The notes: a model not told the origin generated them from the letters alone. Counted from the stretch's first letter, positions 47,132 to 55,668 are shown. The stretch is 64,000 nucleotides of DNA from Vibrio sinus (GCF_023634645.1 NZ_JAMKMR010000004.1:1-64000), one strand, 5' to 3'. Program-made: numbers and translations.

Positions 47132-47794
47132 CTATTGTTCCTTTTTGACAAGTAGAGTTTCTTTGCCTTCAGATTCGGTCATATCTAACTGAGCAACACG
47201 TTCTGAAATGATTTTTATTTGTTGGCGTAGGGTTTGGTTTTCTGTTTCTAAGAGTTGTAAGCGGTCAAATGCACCACCAACAGCCCTTACTGACGTCTCA
47301 TATTCACCAACAGTAGTTTCCAATTCACTTTGTACAACTCGTAGTCGTAACTCCGCCTCATTTTCAACCTTTGTATTGAGCACGTGATTGAAAGTGTCGC
47401 TATGCATATACTTTTTTGTGATTTCTTCGGCTTTTTCTTCTGATGTGCTTTTGATGTAAATCACGGATATGGCAGCGATCAAACCGTTAATGGCTATAAG
47501 AAAGGTGATTATTGTTTGATAAAAACCAGTTTGAAATGACCATACATCTTTAAGGCTGATCAATGTCCCATTCTTGACTAATTCACCTACAATGTGGGAT
47601 GTGAACGGATCGTTGATATTGTCAGCATTAGCAAGTGCAACTGAGTCGGCATAGCCAAGGTAAGATAGCAGTGATGGGGAAGGTAAGCATACAAGTAACG
47701 CCAGTAGCACAATACAAAAAAGTGAGCATGTGATTAAGCTTACAAAAAAGATTGTCTTGTAGATGCTAGGGCTAGCGGGGGTATCCTCTGACAT
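47132..47794 (-). CDS. two-helix membrane protein with coiled coil
   Basis: The 220-residue protein has membrane helices at about 12-37 and 91-114 separated by a roughly 50-residue loop that should lie outside the cytoplasm. A long Glu/Gln/Leu-rich coiled coil (about 117-210) follows in the cytoplasm. I do not recognise the family. It is the first gene of the three-gene operon, suggesting a membrane-anchored sensor or effector that works with the peptidase and the beta protein. Confidence 0.7.
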   Translation of the reverse strand: MSEDTPASPSIYKTIFFVSLITCSLFCIVLLALLVCLPSPSLLSYLGYADSVALANADNINDPFTSHIVGELVKNGTLISLKDVWSFQTGFYQTIITFLIAINGLIAAISVIYIKSTSEEKAEEITKKYMHSDTFNHVLNTKVENEAELRLRVVQSELETTVGEYETSVRAVGGAFDRLQLLETENQTLRQQIKIISERVAQLDMTESEGKETLLVKKEQ

Positions 47795-48066
47795 GCTTCC
47801 GTTTCATCAGTTGTAATTTCTTGCATCTTACTATACATCTGATTCATATAAAATAATTTAAGTCAATGTGGTTGCATATTCCAGAGCAAAACCAATAGGG
47901 TCAGGTCTTGTCTTTTGCTGTTTCGTGGCAGTTTTGTCTATCAGGTTTAGCTATTTGTCATACTTGAAGTTATTAGTCATTTGCGAATGTTTGATTTTCC
48001 AAAAACTCATTTTTGTCCAACACTTCGCTAGAAATTGATCAAACTCTATTGTCCTCTGACAATTTG
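47795..48066. other. operon leader and right end of the Tn7-like element
   Basis: The leader of the minus-strand cargo operon runs into the right end. The right copy of the inverted repeat GGGTCAGGTCTTGTCT is at 47899-47914. TnsB-like sites on the minus strand begin at 48053 (GACAATAGAGTTTGATC), 48017 (GACAAAAATGAG), 47959 (GACAAATAGC) and 47938 (GACAAAAC). The tip is at 48061 and the target duplication ATTTG at 48062-48066. No gene is seen. Confidence 0.75.
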
Positions 48067-48143
48067 TATCAGAAGACAATGAAGTATGACCATATGCAAT
48101 AAAATTTGCTCATTCTTAGCACGTGTTAGTCAACCAACACGTG
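48067..48143 (+). mobile_element. relict left end of an older Tn7-like element
   Basis: Right after the second ATTTG comes TATCAGAA (a one-base variant of a TGTCAGAA-type tip), then two 20-bp sites, GACAATGAAGTATGACCATA (48075) and TGCAATAAAATTTGCTCATT (48095), and a CACGTGTT/AACACGTG hairpin (48120-48143). The layout is the same as the left end at 44611. No matching right end was seen up to 51 kb, so this is a solitary decayed end. Confidence 0.75.
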
Positions 48144-48224
48144 TTTGGTTTGGTGAAAACGAAAACGGTAGGCCTTATTCTGGTAAACTATGCTTCATAT
48201 ATAAATATTTAAGAACTTTCTGAG

Positions 48225-48446
48225 ATGAGCCAAGAACAACCCAAAAACCCCTTGCACGGTCTGACCCTTGAAAAAATCCTTGTACGTTTACAAGAACATT
48301 ATGGATGGGAAGGCTTGGACGCAGAAATCCAAATCAACTGTTTTTACAATAACCCTTCAATTAAGTCATCTTTAAAATTTTTGCGTCGCACTCAGTGGGC
48401 AAGGGACAAGGTGGAAGCGCTGTATATCGAGACTTTCTGCAAGTAG
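48225..48446 (+). CDS. VF530-family DNA-binding protein
   Basis: This 73-residue protein has the VF530 (DUF2132) pattern [52 protein letters not shown]. The structural family is described as a small DNA-binding fold, but the role is unknown. It follows the relict Tn7-like left end and could be cargo left behind by that element or an ordinary chromosomal gene. Confidence 0.85.
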   Translation: MSQEQPKNPLHGLTLEKILVRLQEHYGWEGLDAEIQINCFYNNPSIKSSLKFLRRTQWARDKVEALYIETFCK

Positions 48447-48537
48447 GATAATTTGCGAAAGTGGTTTCCGAGGGAGCAAGTCAAAGCGAATGAATAGAAA
48501 AGAGAGCCTAGATAAGTTGACTCCCTCTTTTTTTGGT

Positions 48538-48777
48538 TTAGCTCTGAGCGTATTTAACTCGAATCTTACTCTTTGCTACATTGGTTAAGTTCAAGCTGTT
48601 TAAAGCTGCCTTAGCTTCATTCTCATCAGGCATCTCAAGGAAAGCGAAGCCCTTAGATTGCCCTGTCTCCTGATCTAGAACCAAATTACATTGGGTAACG
48701 GTACCGTGAGCCGAGAATAGAACTCGAACTTCTTGTTCAGTTGTGGTTCGCGCTAGATTGCGGACTAAAAGTTTCAT
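48538..48777 (-). CDS. RNA-recognition-motif protein
   Basis: The 79-residue protein is a single RRM domain with RNP2 KLLVRNLA (2-9) and RNP1 KGFAFLEM (about 42-49). Bacterial proteins of this type are often cold-induced and bind single-stranded RNA. The 223-bp untranslated region before it could hold a cold-responsive leader, but no motif is certain. Confidence 0.88.
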   Translation of the reverse strand: MKLLVRNLARTTTEQEVRVLFSAHGTVTQCNLVLDQETGQSKGFAFLEMPDENEAKAALNSLNLTNVAKSKIRVKYAQS

Positions 48778-49000
48778 AATATTTTGCCTAGTTTAAGTTG
48801 CAGCGCAATTGTCTCAGGTATGAGCGAGCAAACCAAGAAGAGTTTGGTTTTGATAGCTGCACCACCATGACAGACCATCGATTGTCGATAGCACTTTGCC
48901 GACTGATGCCAATTTAGGTAAACATAGAACAGGTTTAATCGTCACGGAAATGGAGCAGATCCAACCATAGCCCAATGACAGAGTAAATAAGAGGAGCACC

Positions 49001-49513
49001 ATGAAATTTATTACCGAAACGCCGAGGCTGATTATTCGAGAATTTACTATGGATGACGCTGAAGCCGTATTGCATTTCAATTTACCAGCCGAAGTTACGC
49101 AATATACGGATGATGCCGGTTTATGCCAAAACATTGATGATGCGAAAGCAATCATAGAGCACGTTTGGCTAAAGCAATACGCTGATTTTGGTTTTGCGCG
49201 CTGGGCTGTCGTGTTAAAAGCATCAGAAACAGTCATTGGATTTTGCGGCTTTAAACATGAGCCGCGTATCAATGGCGTCGATATCGGCTACCGCTTTCAT
49301 CCAGATTATTGGGGAATGGGTATTGCCACGGAAGCGAGCCAAGCGTGTGTGGATTATGCTCGCAAACATTTGGATATCAATACTATATATGGCACGTCGA
49401 TGCCTGAAAATTTCGCTTCTAGCCATGTATTGAAAAAACTAGGAATGCAATTTGTTGGGCAGCACAAACAAGATGATCTTTTGTTTGACTGTTACCGAAT
49501 GGATTTGCGGTAA
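49001..49513 (+). CDS. GNAT-family N-acetyltransferase (RimJ/RimL-like)
   Basis: The 170-residue protein starts FITETPRLIIREFTMDDAEAVL and has DIGYRFHPDYWGMGIATEASQACVDYA, the acetyl-CoA binding part, and SSHVLKKLGMQFVG near the end. This matches the RimJ/RimL-type acetyltransferases of proteins or small amines. The substrate cannot be told. The gene stands alone. Confidence 0.85.
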   Translation: MKFITETPRLIIREFTMDDAEAVLHFNLPAEVTQYTDDAGLCQNIDDAKAIIEHVWLKQYADFGFARWAVVLKASETVIGFCGFKHEPRINGVDIGYRFHPDYWGMGIATEASQACVDYARKHLDINTIYGTSMPENFASSHVLKKLGMQFVGQHKQDDLLFDCYRMDLR

Positions 49514-49606
49514 ACCTCAATGCGACAAATGATGGTTCATCAACAAAAACAGTAAATTATAGTCATCTACTACACTTAGTTAGGCGTTCATGCTAAGGAG
49601 AGAAAG

Positions 49607-50416
49607 ATGAACAAATATGGAATGAGTGTTTTGCTGCTCTTATCTGCTTTGGTTGGTTTCCCAGCAATGTCACAGGTTGTCAATATATGTAATGATAATG
49701 CAGAGTGGCCACCGTATACATTTCACCCTAGAGATAATGGAAAAGCGGATAAATCCTCTCTTGTTGGGGCGAGTTATGACACACTTAAAGTGATTTTCCA
49801 GCAAGCTGGAATGAAGATGGAAATGAAGATGATCCCTTGGAAGCGTTGCTTAGATGAGGTTCAAAATTACGCTAAAAAAGGTCAGTTTGAGCTTTTTATG
49901 GATGGCAGCTCTAACGATGAAAGAATGAGTAAGTACATTCGGACCGAAGCGTTTTATCAAACGAACCAAGGATACCTATACAGCACCAAGAAATTTCCAT
50001 CAGGTCCGGAGGTGAAAAAAGTCAGTGACTTGAATAAATACAAAGTCTGTGGCATTGCGGGCTATAACTATGAAACCTACATGAAAAATGGATTAACCGC
50101 AGAAATTGATACTCGGGCCAAATCTCCGAAGAATGTGCTGCAAAAACTCTCCGCAGGTCGTTGCGATATTTTCTTAAGTGCTATTGAGCCGATTCTGGGT
50201 GGTAATTTGGTTGGTCAAATCACTTTCACTCCAGATATTAAGTATGCGGTGTTAAACGAGCTACCAAAAACCAAATTCTACGCTTGGGTATCCAAGGGTT
50301 CTCCTCGTTCAGCTCAGCTTGTAGAGACGATTAATAACGGATTAAACAAACTTAAAGCAGATGGGGAATTGGATAAGATTTTTAAAAAATACACAGCTAC
50401 AGGCACTGGGTTTTAA
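49607..50416 (+). CDS. periplasmic solute-binding protein (family 3-like)
   Basis: The 269-residue protein has a signal peptide (about 1-22, MNKYGMSVLLLLSALVGFPAMS) and the bacterial solute-binding family 3 fold (VVNICNDNAEWPPYTF, VGASYDTLKVIFQQAGMKMEMKMIPWKRC, GELDKIFKKY at the end). It resembles amino-acid type binding proteins, but no transporter genes are near, so it may serve a sensor or an orphan role. An AAGGAGAG ribosome site precedes the ATG. Confidence 0.82.
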   Translation: MNKYGMSVLLLLSALVGFPAMSQVVNICNDNAEWPPYTFHPRDNGKADKSSLVGASYDTLKVIFQQAGMKMEMKMIPWKRCLDEVQNYAKKGQFELFMDGSSNDERMSKYIRTEAFYQTNQGYLYSTKKFPSGPEVKKVSDLNKYKVCGIAGYNYETYMKNGLTAEIDTRAKSPKNVLQKLSAGRCDIFLSAIEPILGGNLVGQITFTPDIKYAVLNELPKTKFYAWVSKGSPRSAQLVETINNGLNKLKADGELDKIFKKYTATGTGF

Positions 50417-50446
50417 TCGTAATATCTAGGGCGTAACAGAAAATAT

Positions 50447-50477
50447 AAAAGCCGCGAAGGGTCGATTCGCGGCTTTT
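50447..50477 (+). terminator. terminator after the solute-binding protein gene
   Basis: AAAAGCCGCGAA and TTCGCGGCTTTT form a 12-bp stem with a 7-nt loop. Confidence 0.85.
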
Positions 50478-50533
50478 ATGTTTCCGCCATTACTTCATTT
50501 GTGGTAAAAGCTTCCATTTGACGGAGGCAATCT

Positions 50534-50923
50534 ATGAAGCGTTACCCATTAGAGATATACCAAGCACCTTTGGACTCGATACTTTCTGGCAAGAAAAAGG
50601 TAGAGATACGCACCAATAATAGCTATGAAGCGATTCGATACGATCAACTTTGCCCTGGTGATCGTATCGACTTTCAAGTGATCGCCGGACCGCCATTTGT
50701 TGGACTCGATGTGATTGTCCCCAATGCATTATCCGTTGAAGTCATTGACGTACGCCACTATCCCGACGCCAATTCGCTTCTTGTTGCTGAAGGCATGCAG
50801 GTGCTCTCCAATTTATGTGAAAGCCTGCAAGAAGGCGTCGAATTATTGCAAAGTTTCCACGAATACACAGAAATGATTCCCATACATGGTATTTTCGCGA
50901 TAGAAATTCGTCCTGTTAGCTGA
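50534..50923 (+). CDS. ASCH-domain protein
   Basis: The 129-residue protein has the ASCH pattern YQAPLDSILSGKKKVEIRTNN and CPGDRIDFQV. ASCH domains belong to the PUA-like superfamily and are thought to bind RNA or modified nucleosides. Function is unknown. It ends convergently with hmuV, overlapping by 8 bp. Confidence 0.8.
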   Translation: MKRYPLEIYQAPLDSILSGKKKVEIRTNNSYEAIRYDQLCPGDRIDFQVIAGPPFVGLDVIVPNALSVEVIDVRHYPDANSLLVAEGMQVLSNLCESLQEGVELLQSFHEYTEMIPIHGIFAIEIRPVS

Positions 50924-51725
50924 CCATTAGGTAGCCGTTGCTAGGGTGGCGGATAATGGAGCTTTTATAGCCGTAGGCTTGATGGATGTTTTGTTCAGTG
51001 AGTACCTTTTCTGGAGAGCCGTCTGCGATAATCTCTCCTTGATGCATGAGTATCAGTCGATCGCAATAACGGGCGGCTAGGTTTAGGTCATGCAGCACAC
51101 TAATGACAGTACCCGATTTGGCGACAATCTCGTTAACCTCTTGTAGTAGCTGGTGTTGGTGGTAAACATCCAGTGCAGCGATAGGCTCATCAAGGAGTAA
51201 CAACTTATCTTTGTATTGTTGTATGCTTTCTTGACATGATGAGATTTGGCATAGCGCTTTGGCAAAGAGTACTCGCTGTTGTTGCCCTCCCGATAGTGTC
51301 AGGAAGCTGCGTTGTGCTAAGTTCAGCACGTCACTTCCTATCATGATGTGCCGAATCATTTCCGATTGTTGGTTTAGATTTAATGACGAATTGAGTAAGC
51401 CAAGGCGTATCACTTCAACCACGGTAAATGAGAACATCAGTTGGGTATTTTGTGGCAGCACGGCAAGATGTGTGGCCAGTAACCGCGACGGCCAGCTTTT
51501 ACGCTCTTTTCCCATGATCTGTATCTCACCTTGATAGTCGACATCGCCGGATAGGCTCTTTAGCAAGGTGCTTTTTCCGGCGCCATTTGCTCCTAAAATA
51601 CCAGTATGCGTGCCTTCATTAATGGATAATGAAGGCACATTTAAGACAGGCCTTTGGGCTAATGGCTTTTTATAGGATCGGGATGGTTGGTTATAGTTGG
51701 CGGTTAATTTGCGACAAGTTAGCAT
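50916..51725 (-). CDS. hmuV: haem ABC transporter ATPase
   Basis: This 269-residue ATPase drives haem import with the neighbouring permease. It has Walker A GANGAGKS (about 47-54), the LSGGQQQRVLFAKAL signature and Walker B LLLDEPIAALD. A run of about 15 residues (SSCQESIQQYKDK) between the signature and Walker B is longer than in most ATPases, as in other HmuV/HutD proteins. It is the last gene of the tonB-exbB-exbD-hmuTUV operon. Confidence 0.92.
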   Translation of the reverse strand: MLTCRKLTANYNQPSRSYKKPLAQRPVLNVPSLSINEGTHTGILGANGAGKSTLLKSLSGDVDYQGEIQIMGKERKSWPSRLLATHLAVLPQNTQLMFSFTVVEVIRLGLLNSSLNLNQQSEMIRHIMIGSDVLNLAQRSFLTLSGGQQQRVLFAKALCQISSCQESIQQYKDKLLLLDEPIAALDVYHQHQLLQEVNEIVAKSGTVISVLHDLNLAARYCDRLILMHQGEIIADGSPEKVLTEQNIHQAYGYKSSIIRHPSNGYLMVS

Positions 51726-51727
51726 GA

Positions 51728-52828
51728 TTATCCTCCAAATCGCTGGCGCTGCTGCATCAGCAAAAAGATAAAAAATGGCGCGCCGATGGCTGCTGTCACA
51801 ATACCCACTGGCAGTTGAGCAGGCGTAACAACTGTCCGTGAGATGATATCGGCAAATAACAGCAAAATGGCTCCAAGTAAGGCACTCAGTAGCAATAAGT
51901 GGCGGTGACTAGGCCCTAGTACTAAACGGATCAAATGGGGGACAACTAAACCGACAAAACCAATGATACCTGATACCGATACGGCAATACTGACGCCAAA
52001 CGCAGAGAAGGCGATCAACTCCAGTTTTAGCCTGTGCACATTAATGCCAAGGTGGCCAGCTTCTGCTTCTCCTAATAATAAGGCGTTTAGGGCATTGTCT
52101 TGACGCTGGAAATAGACAACTAGGCCGATTAAGCTGGCCCAACACAAGCCAATTTGTGGCCATGTAGCCCCTTCTAATGATCCCATTTGCCAAAAGCTTA
52201 AAGCGCGCAGTTGCTGATCGTCTGCCACATAAGAGAGTAGGCCAATAATGGCTCCAGCGATGGAAGCCACGGCGATCCCACCCAGCAACATTAAATTAAC
52301 GGATGTTCGTCCTGACACGGTTCCTAAGCGATAAACCAGTATCGTCGCGGCTAACGCACCCAAAAATGCCATCATAGGGGTTAACCATAAAGAGACGGTA
52401 GCGGGTGGCAGCCAGCTTAAATAATGCGTGAGTACGTTGACAGCCACAATTGATAAAGCGGCCCCCACAGATGCGCCGCTCGACACGCCTAATATGCTTG
52501 GGTCGGCCAACGGGTTGCGAAACAGCCCCTGCATAGCCGCGCCACAAATTGCTAAAATGCCGCCAACAGCAATACATAATAACGTTCTGGGTAGGCGAAT
52601 TTGGCCAATCACCACATTTAGGTAGGCGTTTGTCTCTGCCCAACTGATGTGTTGCCAGCCAATAAGGTGTAATACCGATGCCAACACTTGATTGAGTGAG
52701 ACAGAAATAGGCCCTAGCACCACAGACGCTATAGCGGCAGCGACCAATACCAGGCTTGCTAATGCCGCGTAGCGTGTCAATGGCACGTTCGTATTGAGCG
52801 CATGATCTTGATGGGCTGGTTGTTGCAC
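51728..52828 (-). CDS. hmuU: haem ABC transporter permease
   Basis: This FecCD-family permease has 366 residues and about ten membrane helices. Motifs include GGILAICGAAMQGLFRNPLADPSILGVSSGASVGA and FVGLVVPHLIRLVLGPSHR, which are typical of iron and haem permeases. It starts with GTG sharing one base with the hmuT stop (TAGTG). Confidence 0.92.
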   Translation of the reverse strand: MQQPAHQDHALNTNVPLTRYAALASLVLVAAAIASVVLGPISVSLNQVLASVLHLIGWQHISWAETNAYLNVVIGQIRLPRTLLCIAVGGILAICGAAMQGLFRNPLADPSILGVSSGASVGAALSIVAVNVLTHYLSWLPPATVSLWLTPMMAFLGALAATILVYRLGTVSGRTSVNLMLLGGIAVASIAGAIIGLLSYVADDQQLRALSFWQMGSLEGATWPQIGLCWASLIGLVVYFQRQDNALNALLLGEAEAGHLGINVHRLKLELIAFSAFGVSIAVSVSGIIGFVGLVVPHLIRLVLGPSHRHLLLLSALLGAILLLFADIISRTVVTPAQLPVGIVTAAIGAPFFIFLLMQQRQRFGG

Positions 52829-53724
52829 TAAATCGCCCTTTCTTTGTTACTGGTTGGAGAGAGTAGAGGGGCTAAACGCTGTGCCTCGCTGAGCGTCGTC
52901 AAGCTCAGCCCACCAATAAGTGCATGATAATCCACGCCATAAATATGACCATGTTGTCCGGCGGGCGTCGCGGCTAGAATGGGGTAATGTTTGATAAGGC
53001 CAGAAACTCCTCCTAAGTTGTTAAGAATGCGCTGGGATACCAGTAATACGTTGGGCTGCATTTCCAATAAGGATTCTTGTGAAATAGGTTTATAGCCATT
53101 AACTGTTTGTGCAGCTGGATTCTCTCCTCCGGCAAGTTCGATCATACGATTTGCCACGGTACCTTTGCCTGCCACTTGAGGACTGCCACTGCCCAAAATC
53201 AGTAAGAATAATGTTGAGTCATGGTGTTTCTGAGTGTTTTGTTTGTGAGCTAAGGTATTAATTTGGCGGTCAATCTTAGCAATGAGAGCGTCACCACGCG
53301 TGGGTTCGCCAAGCAGTGTAGCGATTTTAGCAATGTTATCTTTTAGTGCGGATAACGTTGGTGCAGAAGATAAGGTGATCAAAGGAATGTGGGCTTGCTT
53401 TAGCAGGTGAAGGACCTCTGGTGGCCCCATCTCATCGCTGCCAATAACGACACTAGGTTTCACCGATAATATGCCCTCAGTGGATAACTGCCTTTGATAA
53501 CCGAGCGTTTTGACCTGTGCTGATGGTGGCACTTTACTGGTGCTATCGACGGCAACCAGTTGGGATGCGCCGCCGAGTGCCACCACGAGATCGGTGACAG
53601 CAGAGCCAATACTCACGATTCGAGTTGGTGAGGGAGACGCTTCATTGCTCGAAGCAAAAGCTGGGAAAGTAAACCAACAGCCAGCGAGTAATACTAGCCA
53701 GAATTTTAAATACTTGTTATTCAT
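52828..53724 (-). CDS. hmuT: periplasmic haem-binding protein
   Basis: HmuT carries haem from the outer-membrane receptor to HmuUV. The ATG at 53724 (298 residues) gives a signal peptide (MNNKYLKFWLVLLAGCWFTF onward to AFA) and overlaps exbD by 8 bp; a longer frame from 53784 would remove the signal. Motifs TRIVSIGSAVTDLVVALG and VVIGSDEMGPPEVLHLL fit HmuT/HutB proteins. Confidence 0.9.
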   Translation of the reverse strand: MNNKYLKFWLVLLAGCWFTFPAFASSNEASPSPTRIVSIGSAVTDLVVALGGASQLVAVDSTSKVPPSAQVKTLGYQRQLSTEGILSVKPSVVIGSDEMGPPEVLHLLKQAHIPLITLSSAPTLSALKDNIAKIATLLGEPTRGDALIAKIDRQINTLAHKQNTQKHHDSTLFLLILGSGSPQVAGKGTVANRMIELAGGENPAAQTVNGYKPISQESLLEMQPNVLLVSQRILNNLGGVSGLIKHYPILAATPAGQHGHIYGVDYHALIGGLSLTTLSEAQRLAPLLSPTSNKERAI

Positions 53725-54157
53725 GATGTTCAGGTTCCAAAACAATCTTGCTGTGTTGAATATGATGGGCTTGCAAGAAGGCAATCAGCTTTAAAAAACG
53801 CTGTAAGGTTGCTTTTCGATCGCCCGAAATAATGAGTGGTTTATTTGGATTATTGCGAAGCTCTGCCAGTAGCACGGGCTCAAGAGCTTGCCAAGAATCA
53901 TAGGTTCGGCTGTTTAATTTCCAATGGGGAGATTGAGGACTTAAGCTGAGTGAAAGTGGGTCGCGCGCGTCCATAGGTTGTAATAGGTGCTCTTGATTGA
54001 CTTGCGGAACTTGCACTTTTAGCGTTTGTAACGGTGCATTGGCGGTGAGCAATAAAAACACCAAAACAATGAATATCACATCCAATAAAGGCATCAAATC
54101 TGGCGATAAAATATCGCTTTCATTATCGCGAGGTGAAGATTTAATCACGTCGTTCAC
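53717..54157 (-). CDS. exbD: TonB-system accessory protein ExbD
   Basis: ExbD is a one-helix inner-membrane protein of the proton-driven TonB motor. The GTG at 54157 (146 residues) overlaps the end of exbB and is preferred to an ATG at 54178; GTG 54148 is possible too. The helix (about 22-43) carries the conserved aspartate in MPLLDVIFIVLVFLL. The periplasmic part ends at about 145 with LEPEHHE. Confidence 0.88.
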   Translation of the reverse strand: MNDVIKSSPRDNESDILSPDLMPLLDVIFIVLVFLLLTANAPLQTLKVQVPQVNQEHLLQPMDARDPLSLSLSPQSPHWKLNSRTYDSWQALEPVLLAELRNNPNKPLIISGDRKATLQRFLKLIAFLQAHHIQHSKIVLEPEHHE

Positions 54158-54893
54158 CTGCCACCGCCGAATAGGCAAGCTCTATAGGCGCAGAGCGCTC
54201 GGATTCGATTTCACTATCAGAAGTCGTTGCAATGCCCACCCCATCTATTACTAGGTTGATCTGATTGGCTAGCATAACGATGAAGGCGATTTTATGATTG
54301 CGCCACAGTTTTAAGGTGTGAAAGCCGACCAGAGCAGGTATTGCTATAAAGAGACCGACTATGGTGGTCATCAATGCCATACCAAGTCCTTGCGCGAGCA
54401 TGGAAGGGTTAATGGCTTGGCTGGTGGAGGCAATCTTGCTAAACATTTCCATCAAACCTAATACTGTTCCCAGCAGACCTAAAAGTGGGCTGACGACTGA
54501 TATTAACGCCAGAATATTAAGGCCTGTGCCTAAGCGGCGCTCTTGCTTGTCTATCCAAATGGATGCCAGATCTTCACGTTGATCACGTGGGATGTCGCGA
54601 TGATGGTGGAGTAATTCCGCCAGCTGTCGGCTCAGGCTTTTTTTCGCTCCCCATACGGCCAATTGACTGTCAGTTTGGCGTTTGCCTTGAAAATTTTTCA
54701 GGCCGCGATGCATTCTCTGGTTTGAAACGTGTGTGCGGGTCACAAGCAAATGAAATAGTCGATCCAATAGTAGCGCTAACGCCAGCATTGAACAGATGAG
54801 TAGCGGCCATTTCATCGAGCCAAGCTGAGCTATCGCTTCGCTGATAGAGCGTACGACGGCTGACTGTTCAAGAGAGTGTAATATCATCAACAT
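54141..54893 (-). CDS. exbB: TonB-system proton channel ExbB
   Basis: ExbB is the three-helix inner-membrane subunit (MotA/TolQ/ExbB family) that forms the proton-conducting pentamer around ExbD. The 250 residues have helices at about 30-50, 120-145 and 165-190, with VVSPLLGLLGTVLGLMEMF and LGMALMTTIVGLFIAIPAL. It follows tonB after four bases. Confidence 0.92.
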   Translation of the reverse strand: MLMILHSLEQSAVVRSISEAIAQLGSMKWPLLICSMLALALLLDRLFHLLVTRTHVSNQRMHRGLKNFQGKRQTDSQLAVWGAKKSLSRQLAELLHHHRDIPRDQREDLASIWIDKQERRLGTGLNILALISVVSPLLGLLGTVLGLMEMFSKIASTSQAINPSMLAQGLGMALMTTIVGLFIAIPALVGFHTLKLWRNHKIAFIVMLANQINLVIDGVGIATTSDSEIESERSAPIELAYSAVAGERRD

Positions 54894-54897
54894 AAAG

Positions 54898-55668
54898 CTA
54901 ATTTCCTAAAGAGAACCGAATTGGAATGGTCACCTGAGACGCTACAGGGCGACCATTTTTTATATAAGCAACAAATTGCCATTTTTTCACTGCCGCCAAC
55001 GCGGCGCGGTCAAGGCTGCGATAGCCGGAAGAATGCACAATAGAAATAGATGTTTTATCCCCTTTATCATTAAGAATGATCGACATGATGACTTCACCTT
55101 CACGGCCAAAACGTCGAGCGGAGTCGGGGTAAATGGGCGCAACAGGCCGGGTTTTAAACTTGGGGGCGGTGTTGACGATAGGGGTAGATTTACTGCCTAG
55201 TTGCCCACTTTGAGCACCCGACGCTATGGTTGATGTGGTCGATTTTGCCAGAGCTTTTTCCACAGAAGGCTTAGTGGTTTGCTCTTGTTTTGCGGCGGTT
55301 TTCTTTACTGGATCAGGCTTTTTAATCGTATCCTTCGCGGTATTTAATCTTTTATCAGCGGTTGGCTGACTTTTTTTATCTATCAAACCTCGGCCTTGTC
55401 TTTTTACTTCCGGTCGCACAGGTTGCGTTGGCTTGGTTATCTGACTGGAAACCTGTTTTGCTTGAGCCTTTGGCTGAATGTCGTTTGTCGATTTGGAAGA
55501 TGGCGCTAACTGCACGGAAGAGAAATTGGATAAGGATAGCTCTGCTGGAATGCCAATCTTTCCAGAATGAACTCGATGGGCCTGTTGGCCAAACAGTATC
55601 AATAAGTGAATTGACAATGATGCAAGCAGCATGACTGCCAAGCTTGTTCTATTAACAAAATTATCCAT
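54898..55668 (-). CDS. tonB: TonB energy-transducing protein
   Basis: TonB spans the periplasm and passes energy to outer-membrane receptors. The ATG at 55668 (256 residues) is chosen because the upstream part of a longer frame is the Fur-type regulatory region. It has an N-terminal helix with SLSIHLLILF (the SxxxH motif), a Pro/Lys-rich middle (about 60-160) and a C-terminal domain with PIYPDSARRFGREGEVIMSIILNDKG and YRSLDRAALAAVKKW. Confidence 0.9.
   Translation of the reverse strand: MDNFVNRTSLAVMLLASLSIHLLILFGQQAHRVHSGKIGIPAELSLSNFSSVQLAPSSKSTNDIQPKAQAKQVSSQITKPTQPVRPEVKRQGRGLIDKKSQPTADKRLNTAKDTIKKPDPVKKTAAKQEQTTKPSVEKALAKSTTSTIASGAQSGQLGSKSTPIVNTAPKFKTRPVAPIYPDSARRFGREGEVIMSIILNDKGDKTSISIVHSSGYRSLDRAALAAVKKWQFVAYIKNGRPVASQVTIPIRFSLGN

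Larger units (their letters stand above)
44611..48061. mobile_element. mini Tn7-like element at attTn7 (no tns genes)
   Basis: The left end starts with TGTCGGAG at 44611, exactly 25 bp after the glmS stop, the classic Tn7 insertion distance. The right end closes with CTCTGACA at 48061 (TGTCAGAG on the minus strand). Both are flanked by the same 5 bp, ATTTG (44606-44610 and 48062-48066), a Tn7-sized target duplication. Three 20-bp TnsB-type sites follow the left tip, and four weaker ones lie near the right end. The element carries four cargo genes and no tnsA-tnsE, so it must have moved with help in trans or lost those genes. Its cargo is AT-rich compared with its neighbours. Confidence 0.87.

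Noticed and set aside
44686..48143. Hairpins of the Tn7-like ends as integron attC sites
   Set aside because: They lack the R/L box layout and 7-bp core GTTRRRY pair of attC sites, and no integrase gene is present.
48144..51000. Right end of the older Tn7-like element
   Set aside because: I looked for reverse TnsB-type sites (ACTTTATTGT) and an ACA tip after the VF530 gene and found none that is convincing.
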